DNA from: Anaerolineales bacterium
GTDB taxonomy: Bacteria; Chloroflexota; Anaerolineae; Anaerolineales; Villigracilaceae
Direction of reading: 5' to 3'
Assembly (NCBI GenBank): GCA_016934715.1
Contig: JAFGSI010000048.1
Coordinates: forward strand, 1-64,000
DNA length: 64,000 nucleotides
The notes below the pieces were generated by a model. It saw only the letters and a program-made list of their open reading frames with translations, was not told the DNA's origin and did not search any database. Below are positions 1 through 8,123 of the stretch, in pieces (position 1 is the first letter of the stretch; each line of letters opens with the position of its first letter). Made by a program: the position numbers and the translations under genes.

Positions 1-5
1 CATCT

Positions 6-419
6 TTGACCGTTGGATGGGCCAAAATCTTTCTTTTTTGTGCCACTTTTTATCAAAACGCATCTGATTGCACAACCGTTACGCTAACTGTACCGTTATC
101 CGATAGGCTGCCCGAGCAGATCATAAACAGCACTGACGGACTTGGACAAATCCAATTTGTGCTCTGGTTCACCATTGCCTTCATGATAATATCAGGCATT
201 GGTTTATGGAACATGAAAGAATGGGGCGTGACACTCTGTGAGACATATCCGATTACTTTGGCACTGATTGGAGCACTGGGCATACTTGGAGTATTTCTAG
301 GTAACATAGTCTCGAATGAGACGGCGTTGGCATTTCTCATTTTCCTTTCCATATTCCTGGTTGGAATTATTTGGGAAATAGCATTGCGAAGACTTAAACG
401 AAAGATCAGGTACGGTTAG
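6..419 (+). CDS. Small hypothetical membrane protein, possibly truncated by the window edge
   Basis: The frame is open from the left edge; the first possible start is a TTG at 6, so the true start may lie outside the window. The product (137 residues or more) has three hydrophobic stretches at about residues 48-68, 82-103 and 107-126 and ends in a basic tail (RRLKRKIR), suggesting a three-helix inner-membrane protein with a cytoplasmic C-terminus. The sequence is AT-richer than the hsdR gene that follows 45 bases downstream. I recognise no family. It may be cargo of the restriction island. Confidence 0.5.
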   Translation: MTVGWAKIFLFCATFYQNASDCTTVTLTVPLSDRLPEQIINSTDGLGQIQFVLWFTIAFMIISGIGLWNMKEWGVTLCETYPITLALIGALGILGVFLGNIVSNETALAFLIFLSIFLVGIIWEIALRRLKRKIRYG

Positions 420-464
420 TCGAGTGGTACAAGTCACTCTACAAAGTATAAGGATGCCATTGAT

Positions 465-3400
465 ATGAGCACTGTCGGTCAGAGAGAACGCGCCATCCAA
501 AACCGGGTCGTTGCCTTGTTCCGCGACCGGCTGAAATACACCTACCTTGGCAATTGGGAAGATCGTCCCGAGAACCGCAACGTCGAAGAGAGCCTGCTGC
601 GCGCCTTCCTGAAAGAGCGCAAGGTCAAAGAGACGCTCATCGGCAAGGCCCTGTTCGAACTCAACAAGGTCGCCGGTGACCAGAACAAGAGCCTGTACGA
701 CGTCAACAAGGAAGTCTACAGCCGGTTGCGCTACGGGGTGAAGGTCCGCCCGGATGCGGGCGAGAACATGGAAACCGTCTGGTTGGTGGATTGGGAACAC
801 CCACAGAACAACCACTTTGCCATCGCCGAGGAAGTCACCATCAATGGGCAATACACCAAGCGCCCGGACATCGTTCTGTACCTCAACGGCATCGCCGTGG
901 GCGTTCTGGAACTCAAACGCTCCACTGTCTCGGTCGAGGAGGGCATCCGCCAGAACCTGGATAACCAGAAGAAAGAGTTCATCCAGCACTTCTTCACTAC
1001 CAACCAACTCGTCATGGCCGGGAGCGACAGCCAGGGTTTACGTTACGGTTCCATCGAAACCCCTGAAAAATACTATCTACGTTGGAAGGAACCCGGCGAT
1101 GATCAGGCCAATGGCCATTCGCCCCTACTGGACCGCGCCCTGACGCAGCTCTGCGCCAGGGAACGCCTGCTCGAGCTCATCCACGACTTCGTCGCCTTCG
1201 ACGCCGGCGTCAAGAAGCTCTGCCGCCACAACCAGTACTTCGCCGTCCGGGCGGCCCAGGAGCGCGTCAGGCAGCGGGAGGGCGGCATCATCTGGCATAC
1301 GCAAGGCAGCGGCAAGAGCATGATCATGGTCTGGCTGGCCAAGTGGCTGCGGGAACATGTAACCGGGTCCCGCGTGCTGATCATCACCGACCGCATCGAG
1401 CTTGACGAGCAGATCGAAGGGATCTTCTCCGGGGTGGGGGAGGGGATCCACCGCACCAGCAGCGGCGCGGACCTGATCGACTGCCTCAACGAAGCCAAGC
1501 CCTGGCTGATGTGTTCCCTGATCCACAAATTCGCCAACCGGGAAGAAGGGGATGTCGCCGGCTACATCCAGGAGTTGCAGAACAACCTGCCGCCCGACTT
1601 CAAGGCCAAAGGAGACATCTACGTTTTCGTGGACGAGTGTCACCGCACCCAGTCCGGCGACCTGCACAGGGCCATGAAGGCCATCCTGCCGGACGCCATG
1701 CTGATCGGCTTCACCGGGACCCCGCTGCTGAAGGTCGATAAACAGAAGAGCGTCGAGATCTTCGGCCGCTACATCCACACCTACAAGTACGACGAGGCCG
1801 TCAAGGACGGCGTGGTCCTGGACCTGCGCTACGAAGCGCGTGACATCGACCAGTACATCACCTCCCAGGAGAAGATCGACCAGTGGTTCAATGTCAAGAC
1901 GCAGGGTCTGACGGATGTTGCCCGGGCCCAGATCAAGCAGCGCTGGGGCACCATGCAGGCCGTGCTCAGTTCAAAGGACCGGTTGGAGAAGATCGTTGCC
2001 GACATCCTCTTCGATATGGCCACCCGTGACCGCCTGCAGAGCGGGCGCGGCAACGCCTTGCTGGTGTCTGGCAGTATTTACCAGGCTTGCAAGTTCTACG
2101 AGCTATTCCTGTCACATGGCTTTGAGCATTGTGCGATCGTGACCTCGTATCGGCCATCTGCTGCAGCGATCAAAGGGGAGGAGACAGGGGAGGGAGAAAC
2201 CGAAAAGCTGGAGCAGTACGAGATTTACAACAAAATGCTTGGCGGCCAGGATGTCGAAGTATTCGAAAAAGAAGCCAAGCGGAAATTCATCAAAGAACCC
2301 GGACAAATGAAACTGCTGATCGTGGTCGACAAGCTGCTAACCGGTTTCGACGCCCCGCCTGCCACCTATCTCTACATCGACAAGCACATGCAGGACCACG
2401 GCCTGTTCCAGGCCATCTGCCGCGTCAACCGCCTGGACGGCGAAGACAAGGAATACGGCTACATCGTCGATTACAAGGATCTGTTCCAGTCGCTCGAAGG
2501 GGCGGTCAAGGATTACACCTCCGGCGCCTTCGACGCCTACGACAAGGAGGACGTCGTCGGCCTGCTCAGTAACCGACTCGACAAGGCCAGGGAACACCTC
2601 GAGGAGACCCGCGAGACCATCAAGGCGCTTTGCGAAGCGGTCCCGGCGCCGAAGGGAACGCTGGAATACCAGCATTATTTCTGCGCCCTGGATACCTCGG
2701 AAAAGAACGCCCTCAAGGAAAACGAACCGAAGCGCGTCGCCCTGTACAAGATGACCGCCTCGCTGGTCCGCGCCTACGCCAACCTGGCCAACGAGATGAC
2801 CGAGGCCGGCTACTCCGAGGCCGAGAGCGAGACCATCCGCCGGGAAGTGGAATACTACGAGAAGGTGCGCCTCGAGGTCAAGCTCGCCAGCGGCGACTAC
2901 GTCGACATGAAGATGTATGAGCCCGCCATGCGCCACCTGATCGACACCTACATCCGCGCCGAAGACAGCCGCAAGCTCTCGGCCTTCGACGATATGACCC
3001 TGATCCAGCTCATCATCGAACGCGGCGCGGATGCTTTCCGGGATGTGCCGGAGGGGATCGCGTCCAATCCCGAAGCCATGGCCGAGGCCATCGAGAACAA
3101 CCTGCGGCGGGTCATCATCGACGAGCAGCCGATCAACCCGCGCTACTACGAGCGCATGTCGGAACTGCTGGACGGCCTGATCCGGGAGCGGAAGGCGAAG
3201 GCGCTGGAGTACGAAGCCTATCTCGCCCAACTGGTCGGGTTGACCCACCAGGTGGCCAATCCCGCCGGCGGAGGAATTCGTTATCCTCGGTCACTCAATA
3301 CTGCCGCCCGCCGGGCTTTATACGATAACCTGGGAACGGATGAAGCCCTGGCGCTGGCCATCGATCAAAAGATCCTGAGCACCCGTCATGCGGATTGGCG

Positions 3401-3512
3401 CGGCAACATGATCAAGGAACGCGAGGTCAAGTATGCCATCGCTGAACTCATCAGCGATGATGCCGAAGCGGCGCGTATCTTCGAGTTGGTGAAGAACCAG
3501 CAAGAGTATTGA
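465..3512 (+). CDS. hsdR: Type I restriction enzyme R subunit (HsdR), nuclease-translocase
   Basis: This is the motor and cleavage subunit of a type I restriction-modification complex: with HsdM and HsdS it translocates unmodified DNA using ATP and cuts it. The 1015-residue product has the family layout. The N-terminal PD-(D/E)xK nuclease shows D135 and E149-L-K151 (RPDIVLYL...LELKRS). The SF2 helicase follows, with Walker A at about 279-286 (TQGSGKSM), a DECH box at 390-393 and the FTGTP motif. A second RecA-like lobe carries TGFDAP and the motif VI segment QAICRVNR. The C-terminal region is helical. AAGGAT lies before the ATG at 465. Length is normal and no motif is broken, so it looks intact. 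hsdM and hsdS are not in the window and would have to lie upstream. The stop is one base before the next start, so the two are probably co-transcribed. Confidence 0.95.
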   Translation: MSTVGQRERAIQNRVVALFRDRLKYTYLGNWEDRPENRNVEESLLRAFLKERKVKETLIGKALFELNKVAGDQNKSLYDVNKEVYSRLRYGVKVRPDAGENMETVWLVDWEHPQNNHFAIAEEVTINGQYTKRPDIVLYLNGIAVGVLELKRSTVSVEEGIRQNLDNQKKEFIQHFFTTNQLVMAGSDSQGLRYGSIETPEKYYLRWKEPGDDQANGHSPLLDRALTQLCARERLLELIHDFVAFDAGVKKLCRHNQYFAVRAAQERVRQREGGIIWHTQGSGKSMIMVWLAKWLREHVTGSRVLIITDRIELDEQIEGIFSGVGEGIHRTSSGADLIDCLNEAKPWLMCSLIHKFANREEGDVAGYIQELQNNLPPDFKAKGDIYVFVDECHRTQSGDLHRAMKAILPDAMLIGFTGTPLLKVDKQKSVEIFGRYIHTYKYDEAVKDGVVLDLRYEARDIDQYITSQEKIDQWFNVKTQGLTDVARAQIKQRWGTMQAVLSSKDRLEKIVADILFDMATRDRLQSGRGNALLVSGSIYQACKFYELFLSHGFEHCAIVTSYRPSAAAIKGEETGEGETEKLEQYEIYNKMLGGQDVEVFEKEAKRKFIKEPGQMKLLIVVDKLLTGFDAPPATYLYIDKHMQDHGLFQAICRVNRLDGEDKEYGYIVDYKDLFQSLEGAVKDYTSGAFDAYDKEDVVGLLSNRLDKAREHLEETRETIKALCEAVPAPKGTLEYQHYFCALDTSEKNALKENEPKRVALYKMTASLVRAYANLANEMTEAGYSEAESETIRREVEYYEKVRLEVKLASGDYVDMKMYEPAMRHLIDTYIRAEDSRKLSAFDDMTLIQLIIERGADAFRDVPEGIASNPEAMAEAIENNLRRVIIDEQPINPRYYERMSELLDGLIRERKAKALEYEAYLAQLVGLTHQVANPAGGGIRYPRSLNTAARRALYDNLGTDEALALAIDQKILSTRHADWRGNMIKEREVKYAIAELISDDAEAARIFELVKNQQEY

Positions 3513-3513
3513 G

Positions 3514-4230
3514 ATGCACCGGATCGAAGTCAACGGCATGGTCGTGGATATTGTCCGCAAGGACATCAAGAACCTGCACCTGGCGGTCTATCCGCCAGAG
3601 GGCAGGGTCCGCGTCGCCGCGCCGCTGCTGCTGAACGACGAAGCCGTCCGCCTGGCCGTCATCGAGCGTCTTCCCTGGATCAGGCGCCAGCAGCAAAAAT
3701 ACCTGGAGCAGGACCGCCAGCCCCGCCGGGAATACGTCAGCGGGGAGAGCCACTATTTCCAGGGGCGGCGATACCTGTTGAATGTCATCGAGCGGGAGGG
3801 GGCGGCGCAGGTGTCCATCCGCAACAAAAAGACGATCGATCTCTTCGTGCGCCCCGGCAGCACGTTGCTACAGCGGGAACGCGTCATGCAAGCCTGGTAC
3901 CGGTCCCATCTCCGCAGCGTCGTCCCGCCCATGATCGAGAAGTGGGAAAAGGTCATCGGCGTCGAGGTGGCATCCCTGGGCATCAAGGAAATGAAAACGA
4001 AGTGGGGAACCTGCAACATCGAGGCGCGCCGGGTCTGGGTCAATCTGGAACTGGCCAAGAAGTCCGAGCGCTGTTTGGAATTCATCGTTGTCCATGAGAT
4101 GGTGCACCTGCTCGAGCGCCATCACAACGAGCGTTACCTGGAACTCATGAACCGCTTCCTGCCTTCATGGCGCCAGTACCGGGAAGAATTGAACCGGGCT
4201 CCGCTGGCGCATGCGGAGTGGGAATATTAA
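3514..4230 (+). CDS. YgjP-like zinc metallopeptidase (DUF45/M48-type) next to hsdR
   Basis: A 238-residue protein of the YgjP-like metallopeptidase family. Residues 194-198 form HEMVH (HExxH) and HH at 203-204 supplies a likely third ligand. The family motif KTKWGTC lies at 161-167. The N-terminal half, rich in beta strands and basic residues, matches the family's usual non-catalytic part. There is no signal peptide, so it should be cytosolic. The ATG follows the hsdR stop after one base, indicating translational coupling. Proteins of this family are often found beside type I restriction genes; their role there is not established. A protease acting on the restriction complex is one possibility, but that is inference. 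Confidence 0.88.
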   Translation: MHRIEVNGMVVDIVRKDIKNLHLAVYPPEGRVRVAAPLLLNDEAVRLAVIERLPWIRRQQQKYLEQDRQPRREYVSGESHYFQGRRYLLNVIEREGAAQVSIRNKKTIDLFVRPGSTLLQRERVMQAWYRSHLRSVVPPMIEKWEKVIGVEVASLGIKEMKTKWGTCNIEARRVWVNLELAKKSERCLEFIVVHEMVHLLERHHNERYLELMNRFLPSWRQYREELNRAPLAHAEWEY

Positions 4231-4281
4231 TACAGGATAATCACTTGTAGCCATACTATTCATCCGAGCGAGGAGTAGTAT

Positions 4282-4809
4282 ATGCCTTCCAAGTATGCCC
4301 ATAAGATAGCCGAAATCTTCTCTATCGATGTAACGCGAGCAAACGATTTTCTCTACAGCGTTCAGAGAAGGTGCCTTCCCAATGTTCCTAAATATCACGA
4401 GATCGTGAATATCGTTGTCAGCAAAAGATATCCGTCGCTTCCTGAACCAGAACAAGTGGCAGACGAGATAAAACGCTCTATCGAACGTCGGCATCATAAA
4501 CAAAAAAGGCCGACTTCTCAAAAACTGATTGGAAAGATTTCTGAAAGACCAAGAAAAAAACACAGGGGCAAACAAATTCGCAATGGTCAATATTGGAATA
4601 TCCGACGATTGTTAGGATATGCAAAATTGCGTGATATTGAGGTTCCGAAATCGTCAGGTCGTGAACATGGAGTAGTAAGCCATAGTAAGCTTGACGATGA
4701 GCGCGTTCCCCGTGACAGGCTTAGACATTGTCCTCACGGGGTACCTGAAGGCATGATCTGTGCTATATGCAGTCCGGAAGAATTCAAAGACATGGTGGGG
4801 AATGAATAG
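4282..4809 (+). CDS. Hypothetical basic protein with C-terminal Cys/His cluster
   Basis: A 175-residue protein with a good ribosome site (GAGGAG about 8 bases before the ATG). The middle (about 65-100) is very basic, with runs of K, R and H, as in nucleic-acid-binding proteins. The C-terminus holds a CPHG...CAIC arrangement at about residues 149-163, which could bind a metal as a small zinc knuckle. Base composition is clearly AT-richer than the flanking genes hsdR and glmS, consistent with horizontal acquisition. I do not recognise the family; a DNA-binding role in the defence island is only a guess. Confidence 0.6.
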   Translation: MPSKYAHKIAEIFSIDVTRANDFLYSVQRRCLPNVPKYHEIVNIVVSKRYPSLPEPEQVADEIKRSIERRHHKQKRPTSQKLIGKISERPRKKHRGKQIRNGQYWNIRRLLGYAKLRDIEVPKSSGREHGVVSHSKLDDERVPRDRLRHCPHGVPEGMICAICSPEEFKDMVGNE

Positions 4810-4864
4810 CTACACCGCGTCCTTTACAAAGACCATGAAGAGGTCAAAGGAGTGGTAGTGCTTG

Positions 4865-5176
4865 ATGAGTGACAAATTGTCTGATCTGCTTGAATTCGTC
4901 AAAAGCGAGAACCGCATCTGTCCTAATCCTCAAGAATGGCAGGTGCTTTGGGAAATGTTGCCGGATAAAAAACAGGTTGGCTTAGGTTGGGAACCGCCGA
5001 CTCCCTTAATCCTCGCTGCCTGGTGGGAAGCACCGGCCCTATCCAAAATAGTGCGTCTAGCAGAACATATTCAGTACGCTGCTGAGCACGGTGCGCTTGA
5101 TGGTGTCGACACGTATTTGCGCGGTCTCAAACCTGAGCAGTGGTTCTACATGAGTGAGGAAAAACGCCGCCTATGA
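4865..5176 (+). CDS. Conserved hypothetical protein, GWEPP/LAAWW type
   Basis: A 103-residue soluble protein. The ATG at 4865 is preferred over the in-frame TTG at 4862 because AAGGAG lies about 10 bases upstream. The central block GWEPPTPLILAAWWE and the C-terminal part HIQYAAEHGALD...YLRGL resemble a small conserved hypothetical family that, as far as I recall, often occurs with mobile or defence genes. No catalytic motif is visible. The stop overlaps the next start (ATGA), so it is coupled to the frameshifted gene that follows. Function unknown. Confidence 0.65.
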   Translation: MSDKLSDLLEFVKSENRICPNPQEWQVLWEMLPDKKQVGLGWEPPTPLILAAWWEAPALSKIVRLAEHIQYAAEHGALDGVDTYLRGLKPEQWFYMSEEKRRL

Positions 5177-5497
5177 CAAATATCAACTGCTGGGAAGAGA
5201 TCAAGAACCTTTCAGGTCGTACCTTGAAGACCCTGGATCGCCGCAAGCCATTTCAAGTGGTTGAGGTGACCGAACATATTGTTACCGTCATGCCGCTTGG
5301 AACCGAGAAAGAGCGTCCAATCCAACGCGCCGGGATAGAAAGCTTTCCGACACCTGATGGTAACCGGCATGCTAACCCTGGCCGAACTCGATAATGAATA
5401 CACCCCTCGCAACCCGGTCTATGCGGCGGCCATGCTGGCGGAATTTCCCGGGGTTCGCTATTCTCTCAATCCGATCCGTTTGCGCTGGTCAGGTTAA
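5173..5497 (+). pseudogene. Frameshifted partner of the upstream small gene
   Basis: The first frame starts at ATG 5173, overlapping the previous stop, and encodes 73 residues ending out of character (HANPGRTR). From about 5339 the next frame continues sensibly, reading KAFRHLMVTGMLTLAELDNEY and ending in RYSLNPIRLRWSG at the TAA of 5495-5497. Joined at about 5338-5342 (I-E followed by A-F) the two parts make one protein of about 108 residues. The break falls within the run GAAAG, a typical indel site. Either the gene is recently inactivated or there is a base-call error or frameshifting. Function unknown. Confidence 0.6.
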
Positions 5498-5558
5498 TTG
5501 ACGAGCAGTTTCAGACGCCGGAAAGGAATTCGTTTCTTTTCAGTCACGGAGGTTCGAT

Positions 5559-6713
5559 ATGACAATCAATGATGCCGATCTTCAAAAGCTTGTTAAGGAA
5601 TATTCTGCACCGCGAGACGAATATGGAGGCGAAAGTTACATCACTCGTCGCCGGGATTGGTTCGACAAACCGATGGAACAAATCCGCCCCCTGCTGGACC
5701 GGAAACGGCTCAACAGCCTCACTCTTGCAGAAGCAGCCCGTATCTATAGCGATATGGCAGTTGGTGGACCGCGTCTCTATCCCAAGACCTATATCGAAAA
5801 TGGGCTGGATAAAATTAAGGCCTCGTTGGTCTATCTTTTATATAGCGATGATCCTCTTGATGTTCGATTTACAAACTTCGCAAGCAACCCCGAGAGCGAA
5901 TATCGGCTCAATGGAGTGGGGAGAGCCTTTGCCTCTACTGCTCTCTTCCTGGTCGATTTTCACAATTATGGCATCTGGAATTCGGCGGTGGATGGAGGAT
6001 TGCGTGTGTTGAGTATGCTTCCAAAAAGAAAACCGCAACTCGGAGAGACATATGTTCAGATCGTCAATGTTTTGAAACAGCTTCAGGCGACATGTGGTTT
6101 TGATGACCTTAGCGTTACAGATGAATTTGTGGAATTGATTTATCATGAAAAAATCGGATTAAGTGTTTTCAAAACCCCAGAAAAAACAGTGGAGAAAGCG
6201 GCCGAAGTCGAAGATACTTCAGTCCAAACTGTCGCCGAGGAAGCCACGCATCTCAGGATCCAATACCTCTTGGTGAAAATAGGGCAGATGAGGGGACATG
6301 ATGTTTGGGTGGCATCCAATGATCGAGGAAAATCATATGACAGTGAAGCCTTTGCATCTATGACCCTGGATAGCCTCCCCCAATTTGCAGGCTCGGTGAC
6401 TATGCAGACCGCCAAGGCAATTGATGTAATCTGGTTCAAGAAACGAACTGCGCAACCTTTATGTTTCTTTGAAATCGAACACACCACCTCAATGTATTCT
6501 GGTCTTCTAAGGTTGAATGATGTAAAGACAGATTATCCCATCCCGGCTGCGTATATTGTCGCTCCCAAGGAGCGTCGTTCGATGTTTGACAACCAAATCG
6601 CCCGAAGGACCTTTGCCCAGAGTGAATTAGGCGAAGTATGTCAGTTTCTAGATTATGAGAAAGTGGAAGCACTATTGAAATCACATACCGCGATCATGAA
6701 CATCCTGCCATAA
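5559..6713 (+). CDS. Putative PD-(D/E)xK-type nuclease with long N-terminal domain
   Basis: A 384-residue protein with a ribosome site (GGAGG) before the ATG. Residues 1-200 are an unrecognised, probably helical domain. A charged linker at about 205-230 (TPEKTVEKAAEVED) separates it from a C-terminal domain. The latter begins with HLRIQYLLVKIGQMRGHDVW and then shows ID289 in AIDVIWF and E305/E307 in FFEIEHTTSMYSGLLRL. The spacing and strand pattern match a PD-(D/E)xK endonuclease core, in a variant where E-x-E replaces E-x-K. This suggests a restriction-type nuclease with a separate recognition or sensor domain. No methyltransferase is adjacent. The fold call is mine from pattern only. Confidence 0.6.
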   Translation: MTINDADLQKLVKEYSAPRDEYGGESYITRRRDWFDKPMEQIRPLLDRKRLNSLTLAEAARIYSDMAVGGPRLYPKTYIENGLDKIKASLVYLLYSDDPLDVRFTNFASNPESEYRLNGVGRAFASTALFLVDFHNYGIWNSAVDGGLRVLSMLPKRKPQLGETYVQIVNVLKQLQATCGFDDLSVTDEFVELIYHEKIGLSVFKTPEKTVEKAAEVEDTSVQTVAEEATHLRIQYLLVKIGQMRGHDVWVASNDRGKSYDSEAFASMTLDSLPQFAGSVTMQTAKAIDVIWFKKRTAQPLCFFEIEHTTSMYSGLLRLNDVKTDYPIPAAYIVAPKERRSMFDNQIARRTFAQSELGEVCQFLDYEKVEALLKSHTAIMNILP

Positions 6714-6781
6714 ATACAAGCTCGGGCGACAGACAGTAAATTGCCGTTTTGGATTTTCCGACGCCGGAAACAAAATATGCC

Positions 6782-7261
6782 ATGAAAGATATTGATACCA
6801 CCGTCAAAAACGCTCTTATGCAATTCACTGAAGAAGTTTTTACCCGTTCCTGGTGGGGTAAAGAACGGGAGGCCGTCAGCCTGTTTGCTTTCGGTTACCT
6901 GACAAAACAATGTTCCCCTGACTGTGTCCTCTTTGATCCAGCTCAAATTGGAATTGAGGTCAGAGTTCCGCAGGTCGAGAGAATAGGGATGAAACGAGAG
7001 GTCTGCAAAGATCTGGTAATCTGGTCCGGGCCAGGGGCAACCTGTTGGGACAAGGATCAATACCCACTTGCCATTCTGGAATGGAAAGCCAATCAGGCCC
7101 ATGTGGCCGCCAATGATGTCGCTTGGCTGACGACATTCTCGGCGGGTCGTCCCGGATTTGTCGGTTATGCTATCTGCCTTGATCTGAAAAAACGAACCTT
7201 CCGCTTATCCTGCACCCGAATTCAGTCCGAGAAAGTGCGCCCCGAATGGTTGGTGTTATAA
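6782..7261 (+). CDS. Small PD-(D/E)xK nuclease-like protein
   Basis: A 159-residue protein if started at ATG 6782 (CGGAAAC upstream); an in-frame TTG at 6749 would add 11 residues. The classic nuclease order is visible: E30 in EREAVSLFAFGYL, D77 in KDLVIW and E100-W-K102 in LAILEWKAN, a full E...D...ExK set. There is no extra domain, so it may act with a neighbour rather than alone. It sits between two other genes with nuclease signatures, all on the same strand with gaps of 68 and 27 bases. It could equally be an anti-invader nuclease subunit or a Holliday-junction-like enzyme. Confidence 0.6.
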   Translation: MKDIDTTVKNALMQFTEEVFTRSWWGKEREAVSLFAFGYLTKQCSPDCVLFDPAQIGIEVRVPQVERIGMKREVCKDLVIWSGPGATCWDKDQYPLAILEWKANQAHVAANDVAWLTTFSAGRPGFVGYAICLDLKKRTFRLSCTRIQSEKVRPEWLVL

Positions 7262-7288
7262 GCCTACATGGAGAGAGAAGAGGGTGGT

Positions 7289-7975
7289 ATGAGCAATTAT
7301 AAGCTCAGTCCTTCGGATTTAACTTTCACCTGGGATGAATGCAAGTTCTGTTTTTACATGAAGGTCAAGCATGGCGCCGTAATGCGGACCGCCTTTCCCG
7401 GTATTTTTGGGAAAATGGCGAACCTGACCAGTGAGTTTTACATGAATAGATCTGCCCAGGAGATATCCCCGGGTCTTCCTGCCGGGAGCGTGAAATATCG
7501 GGAAAAGTTTGTGAAATCGGCGCCGATCTCCTTCCCGGGCATGGCATCGGAGTGTTACATCTACGGGCGCTTCGACGCAGTCATTGCTTTTGATGATGGC
7601 ACGTATGGAATTGTAGACTATAAGACATCGGATGCGAAAGAAGAGCACATAGGCTTCTATGGCCGGCAACTGACGGCGTACGCCTACGCCCTGGAGAATC
7701 CAGCACCGGGAGCCTTGCGTCTGGCCCCTGTCAGTAAGCTCGGTCTTTTTGTTGTCACTCCTGAGCGTTTTGAACGCTCCTTGTCGGACGAGTTGGTCTT
7801 CGTCAACCAGACCACGTGGATGGATGTGCCGAGAGATGACGAAGCGTTCATGGCATTTCTGGGAGAAATAATGGCGGTTCTGGATTCACCTATTCCGCCT
7901 TTACCGTCGGAAACCTGTGGGTTGTGCGAGTATCGAAGGATCATGGGGGAATTTCCGCCGGCGAACCTCTCGTGA
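7289..7975 (+). CDS. Cas4/RecB-like PD-(D/E)xK nuclease with paired cysteines
   Basis: A 228-residue protein. ATG 7289 is preferred over ATG 7268 because GAGGGTGG lies directly before it. The nuclease core is clear: GRFD at 93-96, D110-Y-K112 in GIVDYKT, and the downstream Q127...Y131 motif (RQLTAYAYALE) typical of RecB/Cas4 enzymes. C18/C21 near the N-terminus and C210/C213 near the C-terminus (CGLCEYRR) are placed like the iron-sulfur ligands of Cas4 and AddB. No CRISPR array or other cas gene is present, so a stand-alone Cas4-like exonuclease is more likely. It closes the accessory block before a repeat cluster. Confidence 0.75.
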   Translation: MSNYKLSPSDLTFTWDECKFCFYMKVKHGAVMRTAFPGIFGKMANLTSEFYMNRSAQEISPGLPAGSVKYREKFVKSAPISFPGMASECYIYGRFDAVIAFDDGTYGIVDYKTSDAKEEHIGFYGRQLTAYAYALENPAPGALRLAPVSKLGLFVVTPERFERSLSDELVFVNQTTWMDVPRDDEAFMAFLGEIMAVLDSPIPPLPSETCGLCEYRRIMGEFPPANLS

Positions 7976-8005
7976 AAAACCCGAATAGCAACAAAAAAGG
8001 ATGAA

Positions 8006-8090
8006 AATAAAGTTGGAGTCTATGCGAGATTAGACTCTAACTTTATTGTTTAGACTCCAACTCTATTGTTAAGGATCCAACTTTATTGTT
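8006..8090. repeat. Three 20-bp tandem repeats with an upstream inverted copy
   Basis: Three head-to-tail 20-bp units lie at 8031-8050, 8051-8070 and 8071-8090, sharing the core CCAACTTTATTGTT with a few substitutions. An inverted copy at 8006-8022 pairs with 8031-8047 (17 bp, one G-T) around an 8-base spacer. The block is AT-rich and lies between the last island gene and the end of glmS. It could be a hairpin terminator, an attachment or recombination site, or a protein-binding array; nothing in the sequence decides which. Confidence 0.85.
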
Positions 8091-8123
8091 AAATCACAAA
8101 AGGCGATCTCCCCGAGGAAAACC

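Noticed and set aside
8006-8090. CRISPR array
   Set aside because: Units are directly adjacent with no spacers and no cas genes; the Cas4-like gene alone is not enough.
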